From NCBI GenBank assembly GCA_900315875.1, contig ONAX01000001.1, positions 1 through 64,000 of the forward strand: a stretch of 64,000 bases of DNA. Direction: 5' to 3'. The stretch comes from an uncultured Eubacteriales bacterium. GTDB taxonomy: Bacteria > Bacillota > Clostridia > Oscillospirales > Acutalibacteraceae. Position 1 is the stretch's first letter. Every line of letters starts with the position of its first letter. This document shows positions 8,040 to 17,492 of the stretch, piece after piece. The position numbers and the translations under genes are program-made. The notes under the pieces are model-generated. The model did not search any database, was not told the DNA's origin, and saw only the letters and a list, made by a program, of their open reading frames with translations.

Positions 8040-9071
8040 GTGGAACCGACAAAGAGGAAAATGAAAATACTCGAAGCGGTTGTAGAGTCGTATATCAAAA
8101 CCGGCGAACCGGTCGGCTCCAAGACACTTTGCGATACGCTGGATTTCAATGTTTCCAGTGCAACCGTCAGAAATGATATGGCGGAGCTTGCCTCCCTCGG
8201 TCTGCTTGAACAGACCCATACATCCTCGGGAAGAATTCCGACGGATCTGGGGTACAGGATCTATGTAGACGAGCTGATGAAGCCCGTACCGATGACAAAA
8301 CAGGAGCGTACAGCAATAAGGGATACCTTGTATCTCAGTTCTGACGCACCGGAGCACCTGCTCGAAAGCGCAGCTGCACTTTTGTCGAAAATAACGGGCT
8401 GCGCTGCGGTCGCTGCTTCCCCTCCGGGCGACAGTGCCGTCATCAGACGGATACGTTTTGTGCAGACAGGCGGATATACCGCCATGACGGTGCTTATCAC
8501 ATCCACCGGAAGCGTGAAAACGGGCCTTTTCCGCTGCGACTACGTAATAACGCCGAAGCTTGTTGAAATGTTTGAAAGCGTTGTTAACGAAAGATTCTGC
8601 GGATTGCCTGTAACGGGTATCACGCCGGCACTTATGCAGGGTGCGGCGGCTTCTCTCGGAGAAATGTCAATGCTGATGTCAAATGTGCTGCTGTCGGTTC
8701 AGCAGGCGGCAAGGGAGGCAGCTTCGACAAATGTGTCCATACGCGGACAGTCGAACCTGTTTTTGATGCCGGAGCTTGCATCTGCGGACGGAAAGCGTGT
8801 AATGGAACTGCTCGGACATTCGGGCGAGATTGCAAAGCTTCTCGGAACCGCCGATACAAAGGCGAATATCCTGATCGGCAGCGAAATGAGCGATCCGGCA
8901 CTATCAAGCCTCAGCGTGGTGGTATCCCGTTATAACGCATCCCCCGAGTGCAGCGGAGCGCTTGCACTGATAGGACCGGTAAGGATGAATTACCCGAGAA
9001 TAACTGCAGCGCTTGAATATACGGCACAGGCCGTTGGCGAGCTGCTGTCAGAGCTTCTTGACGGTGAATAA
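8040..9071 (+). CDS. hrcA: Heat-inducible transcription repressor HrcA
   Basis: Winged-helix repressor that binds CIRCE and is kept active by GroEL. The N-terminal DNA-binding part reads RKMKILEAVVESYIKTGEPVG and SSATVRNDMAELASLGLLEQ, both family hallmarks, with the TSSGRIPTDLGYRIYVDEL linker following. About 343 residues. GTG 8040 is chosen because AGAGGTGGG sits just upstream; GTG 8031 would overlap that site. It heads hrcA-grpE-dnaK-dnaJ behind a perfect operator. Confidence 0.96.
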   Translation: MEPTKRKMKILEAVVESYIKTGEPVGSKTLCDTLDFNVSSATVRNDMAELASLGLLEQTHTSSGRIPTDLGYRIYVDELMKPVPMTKQERTAIRDTLYLSSDAPEHLLESAAALLSKITGCAAVAASPPGDSAVIRRIRFVQTGGYTAMTVLITSTGSVKTGLFRCDYVITPKLVEMFESVVNERFCGLPVTGITPALMQGAAASLGEMSMLMSNVLLSVQQAAREAASTNVSIRGQSNLFLMPELASADGKRVMELLGHSGEIAKLLGTADTKANILIGSEMSDPALSSLSVVVSRYNASPECSGALALIGPVRMNYPRITAALEYTAQAVGELLSELLDGE

Positions 9072-9089
9072 AGCGCATGAAAGGAGAGT

Positions 9090-9620
9090 ATGATCTTGGC
9101 AAAGAAAAAGAGTACTAAGACCGAGACAAAGGCAACAGAAACAGAAGCTGCTGTAGAAACAGTGAGCAAGGAAGAATTTGATAAGCTGCAGAAGGAATTT
9201 GATGCACAGAAGGATCAGTTCCTCAGAATGGCAGCAGAATATGATAATTTCAGAAAGAGGACTGAAAAGGAAAAGCTGGCGACCTTTGACAATGCCATTG
9301 CAACAACGGTGGAGGCATTCCTTCCCGTGTCAGACAACTTTGCACTGGCACTCAGCTCTGACGTTCAGTCGGGCGAGGATTTCAGAAAGGGTCTGGAAAT
9401 GATACAGAAGCAGCTTGAAAACGCTTTCAAGCAGCTCAATGTTGAAGAATTCGGCGAGCGCGGAGATGAATTTGATCCGCTTCTGCACAATGCAGTGTCC
9501 AGAGTTGAGGACGAGGAGCTTGGCGAGGAAACTATAGCGGCTGTATATCAGAAGGGCTACCGCATAGGCGAAAAGATAATCCGCCACGCGATGGTTCAGG
9601 TGGCAAACAGCGGTCAGTAA
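9090..9620 (+). CDS. grpE: Nucleotide exchange factor GrpE
   Basis: Co-chaperone that releases ADP from DnaK. 176 residues: a Lys/Thr/Glu-rich disordered start, a long coiled coil (about 25-90, with QFLRMAAEYDNFRKRTEKEK) and the C-terminal beta domain with GDEFDPLLHNAVSRVEDEELGEETI...KGYRIGEKIIRHAMVQVA. AAAGGAG precedes ATG 9090; a TTG two codons on is an alternative start. It lies 18 nt after hrcA in the CIRCE-controlled operon. Confidence 0.96.
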   Translation: MILAKKKSTKTETKATETEAAVETVSKEEFDKLQKEFDAQKDQFLRMAAEYDNFRKRTEKEKLATFDNAIATTVEAFLPVSDNFALALSSDVQSGEDFRKGLEMIQKQLENAFKQLNVEEFGERGDEFDPLLHNAVSRVEDEELGEETIAAVYQKGYRIGEKIIRHAMVQVANSGQ

Positions 9621-9693
9621 TCAGCAAACAGCAGCGAGAGCTGTTAAAAATACAAAAACAAAAAACTTACAATATTAACTGGAGGAATTAATT

Positions 9694-11511
9694 ATGGCAA
9701 AGACAATTGGTATTGACCTTGGTACAACTAACTCATGTGTTGCAGTAATCGAAGGCGGCGAGCCTGTTGTAATCACAAACGCAGAGGGCGCAAGAACAAC
9801 TCCGTCCGTTGTTGCATTTGCTAAAAACGGCGAAAGACTGGTAGGTCAGGTTGCAAAGCGTCAGGCAGTTTCAAACCCCGACAACACAATCGCTTCCATC
9901 AAGAGAAAGATGGGCTCTTCCTATAAGGTAAAGGTCAGCGGCAAGGAGTATACTCCGCAGGAGATCTCCGCTATGATCCTTACAAAGCTGAAGAAGGATG
10001 CTGAGGCTTACCTCGGCGACAAGGTTACACAGGCTGTTATCACAGTTCCTGCATACTTTACCGACGCTCAGCGTCAGGCTACAAAGGACGCAGGTAAGAT
10101 CGCAGGTCTGGACGTTAAGAGAATTATCAACGAGCCGACTGCTGCTGCTCTCTCCTATGGCGTAGATAAGGAAAACGATCAGAAGGTTATGGTATACGAC
10201 CTCGGCGGCGGTACCTTCGATGTATCCATCATCGAGATGGGCGACGGCGTTCAGGAAGTACTTGCAACTGCAGGTAACAACCACCTCGGCGGCGACGACT
10301 TCGACCAGAAGATCATTGACTGGCTCGTACAGAGCTTCAAGAACGATAACGGCATCGACCTCTCCGGCGACAAGACCGCTATGCAGCGTCTTAAGGATGA
10401 GGCAGAGAAGGCTAAGATCGAGCTTTCCGGTATTACATCCGCAGAGATCAACATCCCCTTCATCACAGCAGATGCAACAGGTCCTAAGCACCTTGACTAT
10501 ACACTGACAAGAGCTAAGTTCAACGAGCTGACCTCTGACCTTGTTGAAATGACAATGGGTCCGGTTCGCCAGGCACTGTCCGACTCCGGTCTGTCCATCA
10601 GCGAGATCGACAAGGTTCTCATGGTAGGCGGTTCTTCAAGAATCCCGGCTGTTCAGGAAGCAGTTAAGGGTCTTATCGGCAAGGATCCCTTCAAGGGCAT
10701 CAACCCCGACGAGTGCGTTGCTATCGGTGCTGCAATCCAGGCAGGCGTTCTCGCAGGCGACGTTCAGGGTCTTCTCCTTCTCGACGTTACTCCGCTGTCC
10801 CTCGGCGTTGAAACACAGGGCGGCGTAATGACAAAGATCATCGACAGAAATACAACCATCCCGACCAAGAAGAGCCAGATCTTCTCAACTGCTGCTGATA
10901 ACCAGACACAGGTTGAAGTAAACGTTCTTCAGGGTGAGCGTGAATTTGCAAGAGATAACAAGCAGCTCGGTCTGTTCAAGCTTGACGGTATCGCTCCTGC
11001 AATGCGCGGCGTTCCGCAGATCGAAGTTACCTTCGATATCGACGCAAACGGTATCGTAAACGTTTCCGCTAAGGATCTGGGTACCGGCAGAGAGCAGCAC
11101 ATCACGATCACATCAAGCACAAATATGAACAAGGACGACATCGAAAAGGCTATCAAGGACGCAGAGCAGTATGCTGCTGAGGACAAGAAGCGCAGAGATG
11201 AAGTTGATAAGAGAAATGAAGCTGAAAACCTTGTTTATGCTGTTGAAAAGCTCCTCTCCGAAAACGGCGAGCACATTGCAGACAGTGATAAGGAAACCCT
11301 TAACACCAAGCTTACAGCAGTAAAGACAGCTCTTCAGGGCACAGATATGGACAACATCCAGAACGCTAAGGACGACCTGCAGAAGACAATGTATGCAGTA
11401 TCCGAAAAGCTGTATCAGGATGCTGCAGCTCAGGGCGCTGCTGCACAGCAGGCTCCTCAGTCTGAGGAAAACGGCGTTTATAACGCAGATTTCAAGGACG
11501 TAGACGAATAA
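9694..11511 (+). CDS. dnaK: Chaperone DnaK (Hsp70)
   Basis: 605 residues, full length. The ATPase domain opens with [14 protein letters not shown] and carries [30 protein letters not shown] and [11 protein letters not shown]; the substrate domain has [18 protein letters not shown] and the C-terminal helical lid ends in an acidic stretch. Codon choice is strongly biased, as expected for an abundant protein. A GGAGG ribosome site precedes the ATG. It works with GrpE and DnaJ encoded on either side. Confidence 0.98.
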   Translation: MAKTIGIDLGTTNSCVAVIEGGEPVVITNAEGARTTPSVVAFAKNGERLVGQVAKRQAVSNPDNTIASIKRKMGSSYKVKVSGKEYTPQEISAMILTKLKKDAEAYLGDKVTQAVITVPAYFTDAQRQATKDAGKIAGLDVKRIINEPTAAALSYGVDKENDQKVMVYDLGGGTFDVSIIEMGDGVQEVLATAGNNHLGGDDFDQKIIDWLVQSFKNDNGIDLSGDKTAMQRLKDEAEKAKIELSGITSAEINIPFITADATGPKHLDYTLTRAKFNELTSDLVEMTMGPVRQALSDSGLSISEIDKVLMVGGSSRIPAVQEAVKGLIGKDPFKGINPDECVAIGAAIQAGVLAGDVQGLLLLDVTPLSLGVETQGGVMTKIIDRNTTIPTKKSQIFSTAADNQTQVEVNVLQGEREFARDNKQLGLFKLDGIAPAMRGVPQIEVTFDIDANGIVNVSAKDLGTGREQHITITSSTNMNKDDIEKAIKDAEQYAAEDKKRRDEVDKRNEAENLVYAVEKLLSENGEHIADSDKETLNTKLTAVKTALQGTDMDNIQNAKDDLQKTMYAVSEKLYQDAAAQGAAAQQAPQSEENGVYNADFKDVDE

Positions 11512-11527
11512 TTGATCGACACAATAC

Positions 11528-11582
11528 GGGAAATTTCGCTGCACTCTTTCTGAGTGCGGCGAACACCAATTTCCCATTTTAA
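11528..11582 (+). terminator. dnaK-dnaJ intergenic hairpin (possible attenuating terminator)
   Basis: Inner stem TTCGCTGCACTC (11535-11546) with GAGTGCGGCGAA (11552-11563), enclosed by outer arms GGGAAAT (11528-11534) and ATTTCCC (11569-11575), followed by a weak T-rich stretch. It may lower transcription into dnaJ or protect the 3' end of the dnaK message. Confidence 0.6.
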
Positions 11583-11603
11583 ATTTTTATGGGGTGGTAT
11601 TAA

Positions 11604-12755
11604 TTGGCAGATAAAAGAGATTACTATGAGGTGCTTGGTCTGAACAAGGGCGCGTCTGATGATGAAATCAAAAAGGCGTTCCGTAAGCAGGCTAAGAAAT
11701 ATCATCCTGACCTTAATCCGGGTAATAAAGAAGCGGAGGCTAAGTTCAAGGAAGTCAACGAGGCTTACGAGGTTCTGTCGGATAAGGATAAGAGATCAAG
11801 ATACGACCGCTACGGCTTTGCGGGAGTCGATCCGAGCTACGGCGCAGGCTCGACAGCGTATGGCGGAGCGAACCCGTTCGGTCAGGATATCGATATAGGC
11901 GATATTTTCAACAGCTTCTTCGGCGGTTTCGGCGGCGGCAGAAATCCGAGAAATCAGAATGCACCCCGAAAGGGCTCCGATGTAGAGGCTACCCTTACCA
12001 TCAGCTTTGAAGAAGCGGCAAAGGGCTGCAAGAAAGAGGTTACATACCAGAATGTGGAGACCTGTAAGGATTGTAACGGTACAGGCGCTCTCGAAGGAGT
12101 TAACCTCAAGACCTGCGGAGATTGTAACGGCACGGGTCAGGTTACGACCCAGAAGCGTACACCCTTCGGCGTTGTGCAGACCTCACAGACCTGCGAAAAG
12201 TGTCACGGCAAGGGCAAGGTTATAGAAAAACCGTGTCCGAAGTGCTCCGGCGTGGGCAGAACAAGGTCACAGCGCACTGTTACCGTAACAGTACCTGCCG
12301 GCATCAGCCAGGATCAGATACTCAATATCGGCGGTCACGGCAACAGCGGCTATAACGGCGGTCCTGCAGGCGATCTGCATGTATATGTGAATGTCAAAAA
12401 GCACGAGATATTCGAGCGCAAGGGCGACGACGTATGGTGCGAGATTCCGCTTACATTCACACAGGCTGCTCTCGGTCACGAGGTAATAGTTCCGACACTC
12501 GACGGAAAATCAAGCTATCCCGTTCATCCGGGAACCCAGCCCGGAGATATATTCAAGCTCAAGGGCAAGGGTATACAGCACCTGAATGCCCGCGGCAGAG
12601 GCGACCAGTACGTCAGGGTTACGATTGAGGTTCCGAAAAATCTGACTGAGGAGCAGAAAAAGATCCTCGGCGAATTTGACAAGACCTGCAATTCTGCAAA
12701 CTATCAAAAGAGATCCAGCTTCTTCGATAAGGTTAAAAAGCTGTTTAAGGATTGA
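11604..12755 (+). CDS. dnaJ: Chaperone protein DnaJ (Hsp40)
   Basis: 383 residues. The J domain begins [20 protein letters not shown] and carries the HPD triad in KYHPDLNPG; a Gly-rich linker follows (about 75-120). Four zinc-binding CxxCxGxG repeats are visible: [24 protein letters not shown] and CPKCSGVG. The start is a TTG with GGGGTGG just upstream; no in-frame ATG precedes it. It stimulates DnaK ATP hydrolysis and delivers substrates. The hairpin upstream may uncouple its level from dnaK. Confidence 0.96.
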   Translation: MADKRDYYEVLGLNKGASDDEIKKAFRKQAKKYHPDLNPGNKEAEAKFKEVNEAYEVLSDKDKRSRYDRYGFAGVDPSYGAGSTAYGGANPFGQDIDIGDIFNSFFGGFGGGRNPRNQNAPRKGSDVEATLTISFEEAAKGCKKEVTYQNVETCKDCNGTGALEGVNLKTCGDCNGTGQVTTQKRTPFGVVQTSQTCEKCHGKGKVIEKPCPKCSGVGRTRSQRTVTVTVPAGISQDQILNIGGHGNSGYNGGPAGDLHVYVNVKKHEIFERKGDDVWCEIPLTFTQAALGHEVIVPTLDGKSSYPVHPGTQPGDIFKLKGKGIQHLNARGRGDQYVRVTIEVPKNLTEEQKKILGEFDKTCNSANYQKRSSFFDKVKKLFKD

Positions 12756-12773
12756 TAACAATATAAATGTTAC

Positions 12774-12808
12774 AGGGCAATATTGCACAGATGTGCAGCG
12801 TTGCCCTT
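12774..12808 (+). other. Hairpin after dnaJ
   Basis: Arms AGGGCAA and TTGCCCT enclose a second inverted pair (TGCACA/TGTGCA). There is no T-run, so it is more likely an mRNA 3' structure than a complete terminator. Confidence 0.4.
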
Positions 12809-12830
12809 GACTTGATTTACAGGAGTGCTT

Positions 12831-13154
12831 ATGAAAAATATAAAAATCGCAGCAGCCGTTCTGACATTGACTCTTGCATTATGCGGCTGCTCCATAATAT
12901 CAGATACGTTTCCGCCAAAACCCATTGAGGGTCCCAGAGATCCGGCACAGAGTGCTCCTTTGGATGAAAACAGACCCCCGAAAGCTCCCGATAAGCCGGA
13001 CGGAGCACCGGGCAGCACTCCGGAAAATTCCACCGAGGAATCATATACAGTAGTTACCGATTCCAAGGAGGGCATAGAGAGCCTTCTTCTGGGCGGCGCC
13101 TGGCAGGAAACAGGCAACGGCAGAGAAATCCGTTATTATGCCGCGAGAATATGA
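12831..13154 (+). CDS. Small hypothetical lipoprotein
   Basis: 107 residues from ATG 12831, which has AGGAG 6-10 nt upstream. Signal peptide MKNIKIAAAVLTLTLALCGC with a lipobox A-L-C-G-C. The mature part is Pro/Asp-rich and disordered (about 28-65), then a short structured tail containing YTVVTDSKEGIESLLLGGAW. No family recognised. It follows dnaJ by 75 nt and precedes a strong terminator, so it could be read from the heat-shock operon. Confidence 0.7.
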   Translation: MKNIKIAAAVLTLTLALCGCSIISDTFPPKPIEGPRDPAQSAPLDENRPPKAPDKPDGAPGSTPENSTEESYTVVTDSKEGIESLLLGGAWQETGNGREIRYYAARI

Positions 13155-13211
13155 CATAAGTTTCGATTAAACGCTGTTAAGTTGCGCAGACGGAACTGCA
13201 GAAAATATTAA

Positions 13212-13250
13212 AAAGGGACGTCGTTTACAGGACGTCCCTTTGCTGTGTTT
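13212..13250. terminator. Bidirectional terminator
   Basis: Eleven-pair stem AAAGGGACGTC (13212-13222) / GACGTCCCTTT (13230-13240). A T-rich stretch follows on the plus strand and TTTTTAA on the minus strand, so it can end both the dnaJ-side transcript and murF. From 13241 to 13415 no gene is evident. Confidence 0.85.
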
Positions 13251-13415
13251 ATTCTGTTTTTTCTGCGTCGCAGATTACGGGAGAAATCTGCACTTCTTTT
13301 GATTTTTTCAGATACGGCATCAATATCAGAAACGCAGTGGGAATATGCTTCATTCTGCTTACCTATCCTGATTAACAACCAAAAATCCGGTGTTCCCGGG
13401 ATTTTTATAATCCGA

Positions 13416-14774
13416 TTAAAGCTTTTTCACAATTTCATCCGTGTGCATTCCGCGCGAACCCTTTACAAGTATTACGCAGTCCTTTGTGATGAGTGTTTTC
13501 AGCAGCTCATATGCCTGGTCGTTGCTGTCGCAGGTGTAAACCTCGCCGCAGCCGCCGTCTTTTGCGCCCTCGGCGGTTTTTCTTGATTCGCTGCCTATCG
13601 CGATAAGCTTTTTAATGCCCTTTTTGCCGAGATGAAGACCTACTTCGTAATGAGATCCGGCTGATTTTTCGCCAAGCTCCAGCATATCGGCAAGAACAGC
13701 TATTGAATCATTTCCGCCGGAAAGCTCGCTCAGCACATCAACGGAAACCTTTGCAGCGTCCGGGCTGGAATTGTAGCTGTCATCTATCACAGTGAAGCCG
13801 TCGTGCTGTATTATCTGCTGGCGCATAGGAGCGTTCTTATATGTCAGAAGTCCCTTTGCAATCTGACTGCTGTCAAGCCCGAGAGCTTCTCCTACGGCAA
13901 TTGCCGCAAGCGCATTTGTTACGGAATGTACGCCCAGAGCCGGGATAGTGTATCGCACAGACCGTCCGCCGCTGCAGCAGTCGAAGCTGGTGCAAAGACC
14001 CTCTGTCTGCACATTTTCCGCGTGGTAATCATTATCTGCGGACATGCCGAAGCTTACTGTTCTGAAAGCCTGTTTTCCGTAAAGCGTGCGCAGGAGAGCG
14101 TCGTCGCCGTTGAGGAAGAGTATGCCGTTTTTGTCGAAATGCTTTGTTATTTTCAGCTTTTCGGACATTATGTTTTCCCGGGTTTTCAGGTTTTCTATGT
14201 GTGCAACTCCGATGTTTGTCATTATGGCATATTCCGGGCGTGCAACGTCGCACAGCCTGTCCATTTCTCCGAACATGGAAACGCCCATTTCTATTACAGC
14301 GGCCTCGTGCCCGTCCTCTATATCAAACATTGTGGACGGCATACCGATCTGGCTGTTTTTGTTTCCCTGGGTCTTCATGACATTGAATCCGCCGGAGAGA
14401 GCCGCCGCAATCATTTCCTTTGTGCTTGTCTTTCCTACGCTTCCGGTAACGCCCACAAAGCGAAGCCCGGGGAAGCCCGAGCGGTACCATGCGGCAAGTG
14501 CCTGCAGTGCCTCAAGAGTATCGGCAACCTTGATATACGGCTTTTGTGCATCGTCGGGTGCGTTATTCATTGTAAGTGTAGCGGCGCAGGTTCTGATGCA
14601 CGTTTCAATAAAATCGTGTGCGTCAATTCTTTCGCCCTTGAGCGGTACGAACAGCGAACCCTCATCCACGGCGCGGCTGTCGTACTGTATATTTGTAACT
14701 ACCGCATCCGGATCTCCGCAGAGGAGCTTGCCGGAGACAGCACTGGTTATTTCTTTTACGGTTATGCTTTTCAT
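13416..14774 (-). CDS. murF: UDP-MurNAc-tripeptide D-alanyl-D-alanine ligase
   Basis: Adds D-Ala-D-Ala to UDP-MurNAc-tripeptide in the last cytoplasmic step of the wall precursor. The Mur-ligase ATP loop is GVTGSVGKTSTKEM, followed by KTQGNKNSQIGMP and the central-domain motif VIEMGVSMFGEMDRL; the C-terminal domain has VIDDSYNSSPDAA. The ATG at 14774 lies 11 nt from a GGAG; an in-frame GTG at 14786 overlaps that site and is less likely. About 452 residues. It follows murE by 21 nt in the same minus-strand operon, and its D-Ala-D-Ala substrate is made by Ddl, encoded near 60 kb. Confidence 0.95.
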   Translation of the reverse strand: MKSITVKEITSAVSGKLLCGDPDAVVTNIQYDSRAVDEGSLFVPLKGERIDAHDFIETCIRTCAATLTMNNAPDDAQKPYIKVADTLEALQALAAWYRSGFPGLRFVGVTGSVGKTSTKEMIAAALSGGFNVMKTQGNKNSQIGMPSTMFDIEDGHEAAVIEMGVSMFGEMDRLCDVARPEYAIMTNIGVAHIENLKTRENIMSEKLKITKHFDKNGILFLNGDDALLRTLYGKQAFRTVSFGMSADNDYHAENVQTEGLCTSFDCCSGGRSVRYTIPALGVHSVTNALAAIAVGEALGLDSSQIAKGLLTYKNAPMRQQIIQHDGFTVIDDSYNSSPDAAKVSVDVLSELSGGNDSIAVLADMLELGEKSAGSHYEVGLHLGKKGIKKLIAIGSESRKTAEGAKDGGCGEVYTCDSNDQAYELLKTLITKDCVILVKGSRGMHTDEIVKKL

Positions 14775-14795
14775 AAAATTCGACACTCCAAGCTT

Positions 14796-16256
14796 TTACA
14801 TAGTCTGAATTATGCTCTGGATCACATCGCGCTCGTCATAGTGGGTCTTTTTGCCGTTTTTGTCCATATAATCCTCGTGTCCCTTGCCGGCAAGGACAAC
14901 AATGTCTCCGGCGCCTGCATTTTCCATGCAGTAGCGTATAGCGTCCGTTCTGTCGGGGATGGTGACATAGTTTCCGCCGCTTTTCCTGACACCGACAACG
15001 ATGTCCGCTATGATGTCGTTGACATCCTCGAAACGGGAATTGTCCTCAGTTACAACAGAAAGGTCGGACAGTCTGCCGGAGATTTCTCCCATTTCAAAGC
15101 GACGGTCGCGCGGACGGTTTCCGCCTGCTCCGAACAGGGTAATAAGCCTTGCAGGATTATATTCGCGCAGAGTGGAGAGAATGTTTTCCATGCTTACCGC
15201 ATTGTGCGCATAGTCTATGATAAGCGTATATTCGCCGGGAACCTTGACTATTTCCACGCGCCCCTTTACGAGCACGTTTTTCAGTCCGTCGCAGATTGCC
15301 TCGCGACTGACGTTCAGATGCCTGCAAACTGCTATTGCTGCAAGCGCATTGTGAACAGTGAACATTCCGGGGATAGCTACATCAACAGGCATATTCAGCA
15401 CGCCGCTGACGTCGAAATGTACCCCCAGATAGCCCGGCCGGGACAAAAGAGCCGCATTTTCTGCGCGAAGCTGCGCATTTTCGCTGCAGCCGTAGGTTTC
15501 TACGGTGCAGGTGCAGTTTTCGCACATATTTTTCCATGCAGGATCGTCGATATTGAAAATACCCTCCCTGCACTGACGGAAAAGCTGAGCCTTGCAGGAC
15601 ATATAGTCCTCCATTGTGGGATGCTCGACTCCGCCGATATGGTCATGGGAAAAGTTTGTAAAAATACCGTAGTCAAATACAAAGCCGTCGGTACGGTGCC
15701 ATTTTATTCCGAGAGAGGATGCTTCCATTACGCAGCAGCGGCAGCCCTCGTTTACCATTTCACGCAGCGCGCGCTGTATTTCGTAGGATTCGGGGGTGGT
15801 GTTGGCGGTTTTTATCAGCTTGTCGCCGATTATTATGCCCAGTGTGCCTATAGTGCCGGTTTTGATGCCGCCGTGCTCAAGTATCGAGCGGATGAGCGCC
15901 GTTGTCGTAGTTTTTCCCTTTGTGCCGGTTATACCGATGGTGGTCAGCTCTTCGGCAGGATTTCCGAAATACGCTGCTGACATATACGCCAGCGCTACTC
16001 GTGTATCCTGAACTCTTATTACGGCAGCAGCAGTATTATCAAGCTCTGTGTCTTCGCTTGTGATTACGGCGGCGGCTCCTGCAGCGACGGCAGCGGATGC
16101 AAACTTGTGTCCGTTTACGGCAGAGCCGACAAGGCATACAAATGCACAGCCGGGAACTACCTTGCGTGAATCGTAAATGACATCCGTGATCTGCGTCTGA
16201 ACATTGCCGGAGACGACGGTGTATGTCAGTTTTTCAAGCAGTTTGTCAAGCGTCAT
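14796..16256 (-). CDS. murE: UDP-MurNAc-L-Ala-D-Glu:amino acid ligase
   Basis: Mur ligase adding the third amino acid to the stem peptide. The substrate domain starts TDVIYDSRKVVPG, the ATP loop is GITGTKGKTTT and the C-terminal half has IDYAHN and FGAGGNRPRDRR. The specificity motif reads D405-N406-S407-R408, where the meso-DAP enzymes have DNPR; the retained arginine favours meso-diaminopimelate. 486 residues. It sits between a DRE-TIM metallolyase gene and murF in one operon. Confidence 0.95.
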   Translation of the reverse strand: MTLDKLLEKLTYTVVSGNVQTQITDVIYDSRKVVPGCAFVCLVGSAVNGHKFASAAVAAGAAAVITSEDTELDNTAAAVIRVQDTRVALAYMSAAYFGNPAEELTTIGITGTKGKTTTTALIRSILEHGGIKTGTIGTLGIIIGDKLIKTANTTPESYEIQRALREMVNEGCRCCVMEASSLGIKWHRTDGFVFDYGIFTNFSHDHIGGVEHPTMEDYMSCKAQLFRQCREGIFNIDDPAWKNMCENCTCTVETYGCSENAQLRAENAALLSRPGYLGVHFDVSGVLNMPVDVAIPGMFTVHNALAAIAVCRHLNVSREAICDGLKNVLVKGRVEIVKVPGEYTLIIDYAHNAVSMENILSTLREYNPARLITLFGAGGNRPRDRRFEMGEISGRLSDLSVVTEDNSRFEDVNDIIADIVVGVRKSGGNYVTIPDRTDAIRYCMENAGAGDIVVLAGKGHEDYMDKNGKKTHYDERDVIQSIIQTM

Positions 16257-16297
16257 GACAGCATCTCCTCTTTGTATCGGGAATATTGTATTTTGTA

Positions 16298-17278
16298 TCA
16301 GAAGGAATCCTTATCGTAAAGGAAGCGGTAGAAATCCGCATAATCCTTTCTTCCCTCTGCGGTGAACTGAATTGCGTCACGGGGGTGCTGGTTCAGACGA
16401 CCCGTGAGAAGGTAGGGAATATCATAGCCCCAGATAACGCCTGCCTCTTTCATGGGAAGCATTTCCTTTTCGATGAATTTAAGTATAGGGGTGATGTGAT
16501 ATTTCGGGTTTTTCAGGAAGCCCAGAAGCAGCTCTGTCGGACAGTTTCCGGCGCCTCTGCCCATGCTGAGCACGGTTGAATCCAGGTAGGAAACGCCCAT
16601 TGTCAGAGTTTCGATCGTATTGGCAAACGCAAGCTGCTGGTTATTATGTGCGTGGATACCTATCTTTTTGTTGTACTTATCGCCGACCTCGAGGTACTTG
16701 GAAGCAAGTCTTCTCATCTGTTCGGGGTAAAGTGAGCCGTAGGAATCTACAATATATATCTCGTCAACGCAGCTTTTGCCGATTATTTCAAGGCCGTCGT
16801 CGAGGTCTGCGTCGTTGGATTTGGATACAGCCATTATATTGATGGTTGTTTCGTAGCCCTTGTTGTGGCAGTATTCAACGATCTCAAGTGCTGCGGGGAT
16901 GGTATTGATATAGGTAGCAACGCGGATCATATCAACGGGGCTGTCTGCCTTATCGCCGATATCGCGTCTGAAATCGGTTCTGCCGACGTCAGCCATTACG
17001 GAGATTTTGAGGTCAGTATCGTTATCGCCTACTATCTCGCGGATATCGTCATCGCTGCAGAACTTCCACTTACCGAATTTATTTTCATTAAACATTTCGC
17101 GGTCAGCCTTATAGCCGAACTCCATATAGTCGATACCCGCTTTGATGTTGGTTTTATACAGCTCTCTTACGAATTCCTCGCTGAACATGAAATCGTTTAC
17201 AAGACCTCCGTCGCGAAGCGTACAATCCAGAACCTTGATATCCGGTCTGAAGGATACGAGTTCACCTTTTTTCTGCAT
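16298..17278 (-). CDS. DRE-TIM metallolyase (HMGL-like aldolase) of unknown substrate
   Basis: 326 residues forming an HMG-CoA-lyase-type TIM barrel. The first strand has LDCTLRDGG (the DRE-TIM R-D), and IGIHAHNN supplies the metal-binding H-x-H. The family includes 4-hydroxy-2-oxovalerate aldolase, homocitrate/isopropylmalate synthases and citramalate synthase, but the LeuA regulatory domain and the DmpG C-terminal domain are absent, and the sequence is nearest the 'aldolase catalytic domain' proteins of Clostridia. It is first in an operon with murE and murF, behind a consensus promoter. Substrate is unknown; a link to wall precursor supply is inference only. Confidence 0.8.
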   Translation of the reverse strand: MQKKGELVSFRPDIKVLDCTLRDGGLVNDFMFSEEFVRELYKTNIKAGIDYMEFGYKADREMFNENKFGKWKFCSDDDIREIVGDNDTDLKISVMADVGRTDFRRDIGDKADSPVDMIRVATYINTIPAALEIVEYCHNKGYETTINIMAVSKSNDADLDDGLEIIGKSCVDEIYIVDSYGSLYPEQMRRLASKYLEVGDKYNKKIGIHAHNNQQLAFANTIETLTMGVSYLDSTVLSMGRGAGNCPTELLLGFLKNPKYHITPILKFIEKEMLPMKEAGVIWGYDIPYLLTGRLNQHPRDAIQFTAEGRKDYADFYRFLYDKDSF

Positions 17279-17351
17279 TTTTCATTCCTCCGTTTTCCTG
17301 TAAAGGTGCCGCCTGATTAATAAATATGATGCGGCTTTCAGTGTAAGTACC

Positions 17352-17380
17352 ATTATACAGCACATTCCCCCAAATTGCAA
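17352..17380 (-). promoter_or_regulatory. Promoter of the metallolyase-murE-murF operon
   Basis: Minus strand: TTGCAA (17375-17380), a 17-bp spacer and TATAAT (17352-17357). Transcription would start near 17345, leaving a leader of about 65 nt. Confidence 0.8.
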
Positions 17381-17404
17381 ACAATTTGTAAACAATAATG
17401 CGTT

Positions 17405-17426
17405 AGTTGACCTGAAAAGGTCAACT
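17405..17426. promoter_or_regulatory. Perfect inverted repeat, candidate operator
   Basis: AGTTGACCT (17405-17413), a GAAA spacer, AGGTCAACT (17418-17426). It lies between the divergent metallolyase and VapE-like genes and contains a TTGACC that could serve as a -35 box for the latter. It could also be a short hairpin, as a T-run follows at 17434. Confidence 0.5.
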
Positions 17427-17492
17427 CAATACCCTTTTTGGGGGGATATATGAGGGGGGTATTTCCCCGAATAAATAAAAAGGAGTTTTTCA

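Noticed and set aside
13803..15980. A 725-codon open frame on the plus strand opposite murF and murE
   Set aside because: It is the mirror of two certain genes, has no ribosome site, and its protein is an irregular Cys/His/Tyr-rich mixture. Its length comes from the codon bias of the genes on the other strand.
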